From assembly GCF_035762905.1 (NCBI RefSeq), contig NZ_DASUCC010000170.1, positions 1 through 46,536 of the forward strand: DNA of 46,536 bases, in the 5' to 3' direction. Positions 15,485-22,973 of this stretch are shown here, piece after piece (within the stretch, counting starts at the first letter, position 1; each line of letters opens with the position of its first letter). The translations under genes and the position numbers were made by a program. The notes beneath the pieces were generated by a model. The model saw nothing but the letters and a program-made list of their open reading frames with translations, ran no database searches and was not told where the DNA came from. Source of the DNA: DASYTH01 sp035762905. Its GTDB lineage: Bacteria; Actinomycetota; Actinomycetes; Mycobacteriales; Pseudonocardiaceae.

Positions 15485-15879
15485 ACGCCAACACCACACT
15501 GATCCAGCTGCTGGGCGCGCTCCGGGATCACCTGGTGGTGGTCGAGCCGGCCGGGGAGATCGTCACTGTTGAGGCGTCGGTCATCGACGGCGACATGATC
15601 ACCGTGCATCTGCGCGGCGGTCGTCTGGCGGAGCTGGCGGGCAGCCTGCTCGGCTGGGCCTACACCCTGCGCACGCCGACCGTCACCGCCTGGCGGGTAC
15701 CCGATGGCGAGTGGGTGCACGTCTCGGTGTCCGGGCGACTGGTCGACGAGTCGGTCTACGTCTACGGCGGAGTGGCCTTTGACCCGGACATCTTCGGGTC
15801 CGACTTGCAGCCGGGTGGACGAGCGGGGGTCGCGCTCGGCGTGCTGCGCGGCTGGGCCGGCTTGGGGGTGGCGGCATGA
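15481..15879 (+). CDS. AICE hypothetical protein between tra and rep
   Basis: 132 residues, overlapping by 4 bases (ATGA) both the translocase upstream and the replication initiator downstream. No family recognised. It looks like a compact beta-rich domain (VVVEPAGEIVTVEASVIDGD, TVTAWRVPDGEWVHVSVSG) with a glycine-rich end. Its fixed place between tra and rep suggests an accessory part in transfer or replication, which is inference only. Confidence 0.6.
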   Translation: MNANTTLIQLLGALRDHLVVVEPAGEIVTVEASVIDGDMITVHLRGGRLAELAGSLLGWAYTLRTPTVTAWRVPDGEWVHVSVSGRLVDESVYVYGGVAFDPDIFGSDLQPGGRAGVALGVLRGWAGLGVAA

Positions 15880-17507
15880 CCACGCCAGTGCCCACGCTGC
15901 CGGCCGATGTGGCTGGGCAGACCCGCGCGGAGCGGATGCGCCAACCGCTGGCCCTGGACGTGATCACCGCGACGGCCGAGCAGCACGGGGTGTGCGTGCG
16001 GCCGTTCACCATGGAGGTCGGCGACCGCGACACCGGCGAACTGAAGTATGTCGGCGTCCCATGCGGATCCACTGTGGAATCGCAGTGCGGGCCGTGTGCA
16101 CGTAAGGCCCGGGCGCTGCGAATGGTCCGGTGCCGGGAGGGCTGGCATCTCACCGAGGAGCCGGACTTCGCTCCAGAACCACCCACCGCAGACCAGACGG
16201 CTCTGTTGGCCTACCGGGCGGATCTGGTGGCGTCCTACCTGCACGCCGTTGGCGAGCAGCAGGCCGGAGATGTGGACGAGCTGCGCGAGGAGATCCACTC
16301 GGTAGACGATGAACTGCGCGCGCTCGGGATGCGAGGGCGGCTGCCTAACCCGGATGGACCGGGTGAGCGGACTCCGAACAGGTCGACTCGGCGGCGGCAG
16401 GACGCACCGAACCTGCCCCGCCGCAAGGTCGAGAACCGCACCCTCGGGCGGGAGTTCGCCGGGCGGTTCCGGCCGTCCATGTTCGTCACGCTCACCTGTG
16501 ACAGCTACGGCCGGGTCCGCGATGACGGCACACCCGTTGACCCGGCGTCGTATGACTATCGGCGGGCAGCACGGGATGCCGTGCACTTCGCGAGCCTGGT
16601 GGACCGGTGGTGGCAGAACCTGCGGCGCTGTGTCGGGTGGGACGTGCAGTACTTCGCTACCGTCGAACCTCAGAAGCGGGTGGCGCCGCACCTGCACACC
16701 GCGCTGCGCGGGTCGATTCGACACGAGGTGTTGAGGCAGGTCACCGCGGCGACCTACCTGCAGGTCTGGTGGCCGGCGCATGACGAGCTGGTCTACGGCG
16801 GTGACCGGCTGCCGGTGTGGGACGGGGAGCGGTTCATCGACCCGGGCACCCGGCAACCGCTGATCGAGTGGGCCGATGCGATCGAGGCGGTGGAGGAGCC
16901 GGCGCACGTTGCGACGTTCGGGGTGCAGGTGCATTCCAAGGGCATCCTCGGCGGCACCGACCAGGCCGGCCGGCACATCGGCTACCTGACCAAGTACCTC
17001 ACCAAGACCGTCGGCGAAGTGGTCGAGGCCAGCTCCGAGCGCCAGCGGCAGCACCACGACCGGCTGCACGAGGAGCTGTCCGTCACGCCGTGCTCGTCGC
17101 GGTGCGCGGTCTGGCTGCTCTACGGCATCCAACCCCTCGGCGCCACCCGCAAGACCACACCCGGCCACTGCAAGAACCGGGCACACCGGCGAACCACGCT
17201 CGGCCTACCCGGCCGGCGCGTCCTGGTGTCGCGCAAGTGGTCCGGCAAGACCCTGGCCGACCATCGGGCCGACCGGAAGCGGTTCGTGCTCGAAGCATTG
17301 GCGGCGCTCGGGATCGAGAAGCCCGAACCGGACCGGACCCGGCTGGTCTGGTTCAAGGTCGAACCCGGCGACCCGAACGTGCCGCCCCGGGCGCACCTGC
17401 TCATGCACGCCATCGCGCAGCGGATCCGATGGCGGGCCGAGTACGACGCGGCGCTGCTGGCCGCACAACCGCCCGATGTTTCAGCAACTCCACCACAAGC
17501 GGCCTGA
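15876..17507 (+). CDS. RepSA-like rolling-circle replication initiator
   Basis: 543 residues. It has a cysteine cluster in the N-terminal part (VPCGSTVESQCGPCARKAR), then FRPSMFVTLTCDSYGRVR, the metal-binding HxH motif of HUH endonucleases (RVAPHLHTALRG) and a tyrosine-containing motif IGYLTKYLTKTVGE. This is the arrangement of RepSA-type initiators of AICEs, which nick the double-strand origin and start rolling-circle replication of the excised circle. The length fits the family. It is translationally coupled to the gene before it and followed 15 bases later by xis, so replication and excision are expressed together. Confidence 0.87.
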   Translation: MTTPVPTLPADVAGQTRAERMRQPLALDVITATAEQHGVCVRPFTMEVGDRDTGELKYVGVPCGSTVESQCGPCARKARALRMVRCREGWHLTEEPDFAPEPPTADQTALLAYRADLVASYLHAVGEQQAGDVDELREEIHSVDDELRALGMRGRLPNPDGPGERTPNRSTRRRQDAPNLPRRKVENRTLGREFAGRFRPSMFVTLTCDSYGRVRDDGTPVDPASYDYRRAARDAVHFASLVDRWWQNLRRCVGWDVQYFATVEPQKRVAPHLHTALRGSIRHEVLRQVTAATYLQVWWPAHDELVYGGDRLPVWDGERFIDPGTRQPLIEWADAIEAVEEPAHVATFGVQVHSKGILGGTDQAGRHIGYLTKYLTKTVGEVVEASSERQRQHHDRLHEELSVTPCSSRCAVWLLYGIQPLGATRKTTPGHCKNRAHRRTTLGLPGRRVLVSRKWSGKTLADHRADRKRFVLEALAALGIEKPEPDRTRLVWFKVEPGDPNVPPRAHLLMHAIAQRIRWRAEYDAALLAAQPPDVSATPPQAA

Positions 17508-17522
17508 CCTGGGGAGGAAGGG

Positions 17523-17741
17523 ATGGAGACCAACTACCTGACCGTCGACGAGGCGGCGGAGTACATGAACACCACGGCGCGGTTCGTGCGGCGGTTGATC
17601 GCGGAGCGGCGGGTCCCGTTCCACAAGATCGGGCGGCACGTGCGGCTGAAGGTTGTCGACCTCCAGGCGTTCATCGATGCCGGGCGGGTGGAGGCGTTCG
17701 ACCCGATGGCGGTTCGTCGGCACATCAGGCGGGCGTCATGA
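17523..17741 (+). CDS. xis: Excisionase (MerR-like helix-turn-helix)
   Basis: 72 residues. TVDEAAEYMNTTARFVRRLI...RRVPFHKIGRHVRLKVVDLQAF is the classic small excisionase/DNA-binding domain with a winged helix. It binds arms of the attachment sites and steers the integrase toward excision. GGAGG with an 8-base spacing precedes the ATG, and the stop overlaps the int start (ATGA), the usual AICE xis-int arrangement. Confidence 0.92.
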   Translation: METNYLTVDEAAEYMNTTARFVRRLIAERRVPFHKIGRHVRLKVVDLQAFIDAGRVEAFDPMAVRRHIRRAS

Positions 17742-18907
17742 GTGAGCGCAAGCGGCGGCGGTTCGGGAGAGTTCGACAACTGCCGTCCGGGCGATGGCAG
17801 GCCCGGTATCCGGGGCCGGACGGGCAGCTGCGCGCAGCGCCATATACGTTCGAGCGGGAGGCGGATGCCGACCGGTGGCTCGGTGAGGTGGAGACCGACC
17901 TGCGCCGGGGCGATTGGACCGACCCGGACGCGGGACGGATTCCCCTTGGCCTGTATGCAAAAGCGTGGATCGAGGAGCGGCCGGGGCTGGCGGTTCGGAC
18001 GGTCGAGCTGTACGAGGGACTGCTGCGCAACCACATCGATCCGTACCTCGGAGATGTGATGCTGGCCGACCTGTCGCCGGCGAAGGTCCGGCGGTGGCGG
18101 AAGGATCGGTTGGACGAGTGCGGCCCGGTCACGGTGGCGAAGGCCTACCGGCTGCTCAAGGCGATCATGAACACGGCACTGCTGGACGACAAGCTGATCA
18201 AGATGAACCCGTGCACGATCAAGGGCGGGGGCAAAGAGGACAGTCCGGAGCGGCCGACCGCCACCATTGAGCAGGCGTTGGCAGCGGCGGACGCGATGCA
18301 GCCGCGCTACCGGTTGATGGTGCTGCTGGCGACCTTCGCGAGCCTGCGGTTCGCCAAGATGGTCGGCCTTCAGCGCGGGGACTTCGACCTGGACGCGGGG
18401 CTGGTGTACGTCCGGCGGCAGGCGGTCCAGACCAACGGCGGGAAGATCGTCGTCACCGGCCCGAAGTCGGAGGCGGGTAAGCGGCGGGTAGTCGTGCCGG
18501 CGTTCCTGGTGCCGGAGATCCGGACGCATCTGCGGACCTACGTCAAGCCGGGCGATGAGGCGTGGGTGTTCCTCGGGCCGAAGGGCGCCCGGCCGACGCG
18601 GAACAACTTCCACAAGGTGTGGAACAAGGCGCGCACGGCGGCCGGCATCCCGAGCCTGCACCTGCACGACCTACGGCACACGGGCAACACGCTGGCCGCT
18701 GAGACCGGCGCCACACTGCGGGAGCTGATGGACCGGATGGGGCACGCCAGTACCCGGGCGGCGCTGATCTATCTGCACGCCAGGGAGGAGAGGGGCCAGG
18801 CGATCGCGGCCGGGATCAACGCGATGGTGACCAGGGCGACCAGGAAGACGAGAAGGGGCGGCAAGGGGCACGCGAAGGGCACGGGGCAGGTTGGAGTCCA
18901 GAAATGA
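17738..18907 (+). CDS. int: Tyrosine site-specific integrase
   Basis: 389 residues from the ATG at 17738. The open frame extends far upstream, but that part is antisense-like shadow of rep. An N-terminal arm-binding domain and SAM-like core-binding domain (about 70-165) precede the catalytic domain with R204 (ASLRF), K243, H310/R313 (HLHDLRHTGNT), H336 (MGHAS) and nucleophile Y345 (ALIYLHA). It catalyses recombination between attP and the 3' end of tRNA-Gly. The usual LRxGE motif reads LRFAK here: the catalytic R stays, but G and E are replaced. The gene ends 46 bp from attR. A decayed relative lies beside attL. Confidence 0.93.
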   Translation: MSERKRRRFGRVRQLPSGRWQARYPGPDGQLRAAPYTFEREADADRWLGEVETDLRRGDWTDPDAGRIPLGLYAKAWIEERPGLAVRTVELYEGLLRNHIDPYLGDVMLADLSPAKVRRWRKDRLDECGPVTVAKAYRLLKAIMNTALLDDKLIKMNPCTIKGGGKEDSPERPTATIEQALAAADAMQPRYRLMVLLATFASLRFAKMVGLQRGDFDLDAGLVYVRRQAVQTNGGKIVVTGPKSEAGKRRVVVPAFLVPEIRTHLRTYVKPGDEAWVFLGPKGARPTRNNFHKVWNKARTAAGIPSLHLHDLRHTGNTLAAETGATLRELMDRMGHASTRAALIYLHAREERGQAIAAGINAMVTRATRKTRRGGKGHAKGTGQVGVQK

Positions 18908-18953
18908 AGTCCACTTGGGAGGGTCCGCGAGGCTTTGACCTGCGGGGGAGTGG

Positions 18954-18997
18954 TGGAGCGGGTGACGGGAATCGAACCCGCATGGCCAGCTTGGAAG
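18954..18997. repeat. attR, 44-bp core of the AICE attachment site
   Basis: Perfect copy of 3913-3956. It supplies the 3' part of the functional tRNA-Gly, from CCA back through the T arm to the anticodon stem, so integration keeps the tRNA intact. Confidence 0.92.
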
Positions 18998-19027
18998 GCT
19001 GGGGCTCTGCCATTGAGCTACACCCGC
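18954..19027 (-). tRNA. tRNA-Gly (anticodon TCC)
   Basis: Read on the minus strand, it has acceptor arms GCGGGTG/CACCCGC, D arm GCTC...GAGC, anticodon stem CCAGC/GCTGG around loop CTTCCAA (anticodon TCC), T arm with GGTTCGATTC, and an encoded CCA end (74 nt). The AICE has integrated into its 3' part. It is transcribed away from the tRNA-Pro gene 76 bp to the right. Confidence 0.95.
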
Positions 19028-19047
19028 GCGCGTGTGGGCGACGCGCG

Positions 19048-19076
19048 AACAGCGTAGCGTGCCACGCTACGCTGTT
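19048..19076. promoter_or_regulatory. Perfect 29-bp palindrome between divergent tRNA genes
   Basis: AACAGCGTAGCGTG (19048-19061), a single C, then CACGCTACGCTGTT (19063-19076). It lies centrally in the 76 bp separating the 5' ends of tRNA-Gly (minus) and tRNA-Pro (plus). Each half contains TAGCGT, similar to an actinobacterial -10 hexamer, so it may form back-to-back promoters; a protein-binding or cruciform role is also possible. Confidence 0.6.
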
Positions 19077-19103
19077 GGGGCGGCACCTCCGAGGGGGTGC
19101 GGG

Positions 19104-19180
19104 CGGGCTGTAGCGCAGCTTGGTAGCGCATCCGCTTTGGGAGCGGAGGGTCGCAGGTTCAAATCCTGTCAGCCCGACCA
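19104..19180 (+). tRNA. tRNA-Pro (anticodon TGG)
   Basis: Acceptor arms CGGGCTG/CAGCCCG, D arm GCGC...GCGC, anticodon stem TCCGC/GCGGA around loop TTTGGGA (anticodon TGG), T arm with GGTTCAAATC, encoded CCA; 77 nt. Confidence 0.95.
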
Positions 19181-19191
19181 GGAGGAGGGGT

Positions 19192-19217
19192 CCTGACCTG
19201 CGGGAACGTAGGTCAGG
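19192..19217 (+). terminator. Probable tRNA-Pro terminator hairpin
   Basis: CCTGACCT (19192-19199) and AGGTCAGG (19210-19217) pair around a 10-base loop, 11 bases after the tRNA-Pro CCA end. It is followed by GTTGCGCGGG rather than a T-run, usual for high-GC actinomycetes. Confidence 0.5.
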
Positions 19218-19323
19218 TTGCGCGGGCCTTTCGGTCCGGGGGTGCTCGTTCGATCCGTAGCACAAGGTCAACAGGCTGGGCACCGCCAAGATCAGGAACT
19301 GGGCTGGGGTGGAGCAACATGGA

Positions 19324-19354
19324 GACGCCTTCCTCACCCCCCGAGGAAGGCGTC
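19324..19354. terminator. Strong bidirectional hairpin
   Basis: Perfect 12-bp arms GACGCCTTCCTC (19324-19335) and GAGGAAGGCGTC (19343-19354) with a 7-base loop. This terminator-like sequence is, from memory, common in Pseudonocardiaceae. It insulates the tRNA genes from the regulator. Confidence 0.65.
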
Positions 19355-19578
19355 CCTCACGTCATCGTCTGGAGCATGGCGATCTTCGGTCAAGGAGTTG
19401 ACCGCAACTATGCGTGATCACGCACTCCGGAGGCCGGCGCGGAACTCGAGGCGGCGCTGGTAACGGCGCCGGGTGCGAGGGATACCTGCGGAGATTCGGG
19501 ATTACGCAACACCGCGCGGTGCGTCTTGGCAGCGGCGCCAGAGTTTGGTTGCATGACGCGCGAAACGGGGTGACGTGG

Positions 19579-20640
19579 ATGCGCCAGGGCCAGGAAACGT
19601 TGACACTCGGCAAACACGTGCCGTCGTTGCAGCGTTGGGGGCAGTCACCGGACGCGGACCTGGTCTACCGCACCCTGATCACCTTGGGACCGCGGACGGT
19701 CGGGGCACTGGCGCGGGACTTGGGGCTGTCGCACCACCGCGTCACCAGTGCGCTCGAAGAGCTCGTCGCGATCAGTGCGGCACAGGCCGGTCGGGCGGCC
19801 GGACGACGCGCACTCGTCTGGACGCCTGTGGCACCGGCTGAACTGGCGGTGGCCGTGCGCTGCAGGCGGACAGTCGACGACGCCGACCAGCGGAACGGCA
19901 GGCGCCATGCGCTCACCGAAGGTCTGATCGCCGAGGCAAGGACGATCGGCGACGGGCTGAGGCATCTGCAGACCCGTGAGTTGGCAAGGGCCCGGCTGAC
20001 TGAGCTCACCGACGTCATCCGCCACGAGCACCTGGCCATGAACACCGAGGTTGTCTTCGACGCCGAGTCGGCCAGGGCGGGCGTGTCCCACGATCGCAAG
20101 TTGCTGCGGCGCGGTGTCGACCTGCGGGTGCTCGGGCTGCATGTGGCCGCGCCCGATCCCATGCTGGCCTTTGGTCGGCAACCGACCGAACCGAGTCCGG
20201 CTTATCGCGTGGTGCCGACGGTACCCATGAAGCTGTTGGTGATCGACCGGAAAATCGCGCTGTTTCCCGTCGCCCCGAACGACTTCGAACGCGGGTACCT
20301 CGAAGTGTCCCAACCACCCCTGGTTGCCGCACTCGTGGCTCTGTTCGAAAGGCACTGGGCGAATGGCACAGATCCCGAGGAGCGCACCGTGCCAGAGATG
20401 TTCGGCCCCCGCGAACGTGCGCTGATAACCCTGCTGGCGCAGGGACACACCGATGCGACCGCCGCCCGCGAGCTCCGGATCAGCGCGCGGTCGGTCTCCA
20501 ACATCGTGCGTGCGCTCATGGACCGGCTGGAGGTTGACAACCGGTTCCAACTGGGCCTCGTCCTCGGTGCACTGCGAGTCGCCAGCCCGCCGGGCCAAAC
20601 CGGCACGACCAGCCCCGGTCATCCCGACGAAACGGTCTGA
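19579..20640 (+). CDS. LuxR-type helix-turn-helix regulator with TrmB-like N-terminus
   Basis: About 353 residues from the ATG at 19579; a GTG at 19570 is possible, and the start is uncertain because no strong ribosome binding site is seen. The N-terminal winged HTH (about 25-65, LVYRTLITLGPRTVGALARD, LSHHRVTSALEEL) is TrmB-like. A middle domain (RKLLRRGVDLRVLGLHV, PMKLLVIDRKIALFPV) has the look of the phospholipase-D-like sensor of such regulators. The C-terminal LuxR HTH is at about 275-335 (FGPRERALITLLAQGHTDA, ISARSVSNIVRALMDRL). Its 3' end overlaps that of the membrane protease gene by 22 bp, tail to tail. Neighbourhood suggests it senses the product of the peptide locus; that is inference. 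Confidence 0.82.
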   Translation: MRQGQETLTLGKHVPSLQRWGQSPDADLVYRTLITLGPRTVGALARDLGLSHHRVTSALEELVAISAAQAGRAAGRRALVWTPVAPAELAVAVRCRRTVDDADQRNGRRHALTEGLIAEARTIGDGLRHLQTRELARARLTELTDVIRHEHLAMNTEVVFDAESARAGVSHDRKLLRRGVDLRVLGLHVAAPDPMLAFGRQPTEPSPAYRVVPTVPMKLLVIDRKIALFPVAPNDFERGYLEVSQPPLVAALVALFERHWANGTDPEERTVPEMFGPRERALITLLAQGHTDATAARELRISARSVSNIVRALMDRLEVDNRFQLGLVLGALRVASPPGQTGTTSPGHPDETV

Positions 20641-21497
20641 CCCGAGGTGATCTCGGCCCGGCGGAGGTCGGACATGCGGCGTTCGGGGCCGCGGCGGCGC
20701 AGCCAGCGGTAGCCGAGGAAAGCGGCGGGGCCGAAGAAGACCTGGGCGGGTACCACGGTGGGGGCGGCCGGTAGCAGGACCGGCAACATGGCGGGCAGGG
20801 TGGCCCCGAACACCACCACGACGGCGAGGCCCGTGCGGATGCCGGCGGTGCCGTAGGCCTTGTAGGCGGCGGCGGTGAACAGGGCGTAGGCGAGCAGGTC
20901 GCCCATGCCGATCACGGCGCCGAGTTCGCCGATCCGCAGCCCGGCTGAGGGGGCGAACGGGTAGCCCTGGATCGCCGCGGCAAGGCGTTGCGTGATCGGG
21001 AAGACGGTGGCGAACAACAGGTCGTAGCCGGCAAGGAAGAGCACGAACCAGGCGATGTGCGCGAGCCGGACGCCGCCCTGCACGTTGAGGTTGGTCGCGG
21101 ACACCACGACCAGGCCGACGATGGCGCTGTTGGCCAGCCAGTACACCGGCGAGTTCGCGCCGAGCACGAGGAAACCGGTCAGGTCGATACCGAGCAGGGC
21201 AAGGATCAGGGTCCAGCGCAGCCGGCCGGAGCGGACCACGGGCTGGTAGCCGACGGTAAGCCCGCCGGCGAACACCAGCGCCAGCAGTACCGGCAGGGCC
21301 GGGCCGGGCAGTGCCAGGTAGAAGAACGGCAGGGCGAGGACGAAGCCCATCATGACCGCGATGTCGCGGCTGTTGACCACACCGACCGGCGGCCGGGGCA
21401 CCCGCACGGTGCGCAGGTACCAGACCGCGCCCATGGCGACAAGAAACGCATAGCCGAGGTCGACGAACACCAGGAAAAGGGTCTGCGACGCGGTCAT
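20619..21497 (-). CDS. Presenilin/signal-peptide-peptidase-like (A22-type) intramembrane aspartyl protease, putative
   Basis: 292 residues with about eight or nine hydrophobic segments. Two paired aspartate motifs stand out: FLAGYDLLFATVFPITQ (Y158-D159) and AVIGMGDLLAYALFTAAAYK (GMGD, D200). YD in one helix and GxGD in the next is the active-site signature of presenilin and signal peptide peptidase. Proline-rich helix ends (LPAMLPVLLP, VVPAQVFFGP) occur near the C-terminus, where those enzymes carry the PAL motif, although an exact PAL is not present. The start ATG overlaps the stop of the adenylate-forming enzyme gene (ATGA). The likely substrate is the 29-residue membrane-helix-like peptide encoded upstream. 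A prepilin-peptidase relation is less likely given the YD spacing. Confidence 0.6.
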   Translation of the reverse strand: MTASQTLFLVFVDLGYAFLVAMGAVWYLRTVRVPRPPVGVVNSRDIAVMMGFVLALPFFYLALPGPALPVLLALVFAGGLTVGYQPVVRSGRLRWTLILALLGIDLTGFLVLGANSPVYWLANSAIVGLVVVSATNLNVQGGVRLAHIAWFVLFLAGYDLLFATVFPITQRLAAAIQGYPFAPSAGLRIGELGAVIGMGDLLAYALFTAAAYKAYGTAGIRTGLAVVVVFGATLPAMLPVLLPAAPTVVPAQVFFGPAAFLGYRWLRRRGPERRMSDLRRAEITSGQTVSSG

Positions 21498-22894
21498 GAC
21501 GGCCGGGCCACGAACGTCGTCTCGCGCAGGTCGCAGCGCAGCCGGCGCAGCTCGACGGCATCCGGGACCACCTCGGCGGTGGCCTCGATTCCCACCGCGG
21601 CGAACCGTTTCACGAGGTCTCCAGGCGCCGCGTCGCCGGCCATGATCACGTGCAGCCGGCCGTCCCGCACCGATGCCTGGTACCGCACCGGCCAGCGCAC
21701 GCCGGGCAGGTCGTCGAGCACCTCGACGACCTCGCGCGGCGTCACCGGCCGCGCGGCCGTGCGCAGCAGCCCGTCCGCCTTGCCGAGGATCGCCGACACG
21801 GCCGGTACCGCGGCCAGCTCGCAATCCGGCGGCGCCGGCAGCACCCGCACCACGTCGCGGGTGTCGTACCGGAACACCGGCATGCACTCGCGGTACGGGA
21901 AGTACGGGGTGATCACCAGGGTGCCGAGCGCGCCCGGCCCGGCGGGCCCGGCGCCGGCGAGATCGATCACCTCGGTGAAGCCCATGTTCACGTCCAGGTG
22001 CAGGTGGCGCCGGCTGCAGCTGCGCCCGCCGACCGGCAGGACCTCGGTCATTCCGTAGGTGTCGTCGACCCGCCCGGCACCGAGCGTGGTGCGCACCGCC
22101 TCGGCCAGCGCGGGGGAGAGGATCTCGCCGCCGGTGTAGACCGAGCGCAGCCGGAAGTCGCCGGGACCGAGCCCGCGCCGCCGCGCCGCGGTCACCAGCT
22201 GACCGACGTAGCTGGGGTAACCGTTGAGCAGGGTGGGTTGGCCGGGGCCCGGATCCAGCAGGTGGTCCAGCGCCTCGTCCGGCGGGATCTGGCCGACCAC
22301 CCGGCACGCCGCGCCGGCCAGCCGCAGCATGTCGATGTCCTCCTGCACCGCGGCGGTGGCCCGGGAGCTGATGCCGATGTGCATGCAGTCGCCGGGAAGC
22401 ACCTCGCCGCGCAGCAGCATGGACAGCGCGATCAGCGCGGGCCACAGCTCGACCTCGTAGCGGGACAGCCAAATCCGGACCGGGGCGCCGGTGGTTCCGG
22501 TGGTCTGGGTGATCACCTGTGGCCGGCCGCAGAGAAAATCCGCCGGGCGGCGCACCAGGTCGTTTTTCTCGGTGACCGGAATGTCCGGCATCGTCGCCGG
22601 CGTCAGCCCGGCAGGATCAATTCCGGCGGTCGCGAACCGGTCTCGGTAAAACGCCGACCGGGCGGCCAGCCGGCGCGCGGTGCGGCGCAACGCGCCGGTC
22701 TGCAGATCCAGCCGTTCAGCCGGATCGGCGAATGGACCGTCGACCAGTTGGGCGACATCGTCCCCGGGAGAACCGAACTCCGCCAGGGTCGCCAGCGCGT
22801 CGTCCACCAGCCGGCGCACCAGCCGCACCGACAGCGGCCGCCCGGTGACCATCGCGATGGCCACTCGGACCTGCCGAATCGCGGTCTCCAGCAT
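21494..22894 (-). CDS. PaaK/CapK-like adenylate-forming enzyme
   Basis: 466 residues of the phenylacetate-CoA-ligase-like family. Seen: the ATP-binding loop TQTTGTTGAPVRIW (about 150), LRSVYTGGEILSP, DDTYGMTEVLPVGG, and FRYDTRDVVRVLP, then a C-terminal subdomain (about 380-466). Such enzymes activate a carboxylate as an acyl-adenylate and often pass it to a thiol or amine. No phenylacetate pathway genes are near. Instead it sits between a tiny peptide gene and a membrane protease gene it overlaps by 4 bases, so its substrate may be the peptide's C-terminal carboxylate or an acyl group attached to the peptide (inference). GGAGG precedes the ATG. Confidence 0.82.
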   Translation of the reverse strand: MLETAIRQVRVAIAMVTGRPLSVRLVRRLVDDALATLAEFGSPGDDVAQLVDGPFADPAERLDLQTGALRRTARRLAARSAFYRDRFATAGIDPAGLTPATMPDIPVTEKNDLVRRPADFLCGRPQVITQTTGTTGAPVRIWLSRYEVELWPALIALSMLLRGEVLPGDCMHIGISSRATAAVQEDIDMLRLAGAACRVVGQIPPDEALDHLLDPGPGQPTLLNGYPSYVGQLVTAARRRGLGPGDFRLRSVYTGGEILSPALAEAVRTTLGAGRVDDTYGMTEVLPVGGRSCSRRHLHLDVNMGFTEVIDLAGAGPAGPGALGTLVITPYFPYRECMPVFRYDTRDVVRVLPAPPDCELAAVPAVSAILGKADGLLRTAARPVTPREVVEVLDDLPGVRWPVRYQASVRDGRLHVIMAGDAAPGDLVKRFAAVGIEATAEVVPDAVELRRLRCDLRETTFVARPS

Positions 22895-22935
22895 GGATCC
22901 CTCCGGACACGCCGCGACGAACGGTCGCCAGTGGA

Positions 22936-22963
22936 CCGGCGGGGCGGCCGACCGCCCCGCCGG
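22936..22963 (-). terminator. Strong hairpin between the peptide gene and the ligase gene
   Basis: Perfect 12-bp arms CCGGCGGGGCGG (22936-22947) and CCGCCCCGCCGG (22952-22963) with loop CCGA. It lies 11 bases after the stop of the 29-codon gene and 41 bases before the ligase start. It probably acts as a partial terminator or mRNA stabiliser so that much more peptide than enzyme is made. Confidence 0.75.
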
Positions 22964-22973
22964 GTTCGCGGAC

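Larger units (their letters stand above)
3913..18997 (+). mobile_element. Actinomycete integrative and conjugative element (AICE) in tRNA-Gly
   Basis: The element is bounded by a perfect 44-bp direct repeat (3913-3956 and 18954-18997), the 3' portion of tRNA-Gly; the intact tRNA is reconstituted on the right. The int gene ends 46 bp from attR with xis overlapping it upstream, as in pSAM2/pMEA-type elements. A RepSA-like initiator, an FtsK/TraB-like translocase, an activator-like protein and a DUF5919 regulator complete the recognised AICE backbone. Cargo near the left end comprises a broken DUF7660-like gene, an IS481-type element, and an AT-rich methyltransferase/ParB/nuclease cassette. With int, xis, rep and tra open, the element could still be mobile. 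Confidence 0.9.
19181..19578. other. 398-bp non-coding stretch between tRNA-Pro and the LuxR-type regulator
   Basis: No supported gene. It holds two hairpins (19192-19217 and 19324-19354) and, in its last 200 bases, presumably the promoter of the regulator. The open frame continuing upstream of 19579 has an Arg/Gly-rich, low-quality translation that I do not accept as coding. Confidence 0.5.

Noticed and set aside
16817..17737. A long in-frame extension upstream of int
   Set aside because: It overlaps rep in another frame; the integrase N-terminus, the xis-int ATGA overlap and the family length all support the start at 17738.
20619..21497. Prepilin peptidase (A24) identity for the GxGD membrane protein
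   Set aside because: A24 enzymes also have GxGD, but the YD helix just upstream and the proline-rich last helices fit presenilin/SPP better; not fully excluded.
21494..22894. Phenylacetate degradation role for the PaaK-like gene
   Set aside because: No other phenylacetate catabolic genes are present and the gene is coupled to a protease and a peptide gene.
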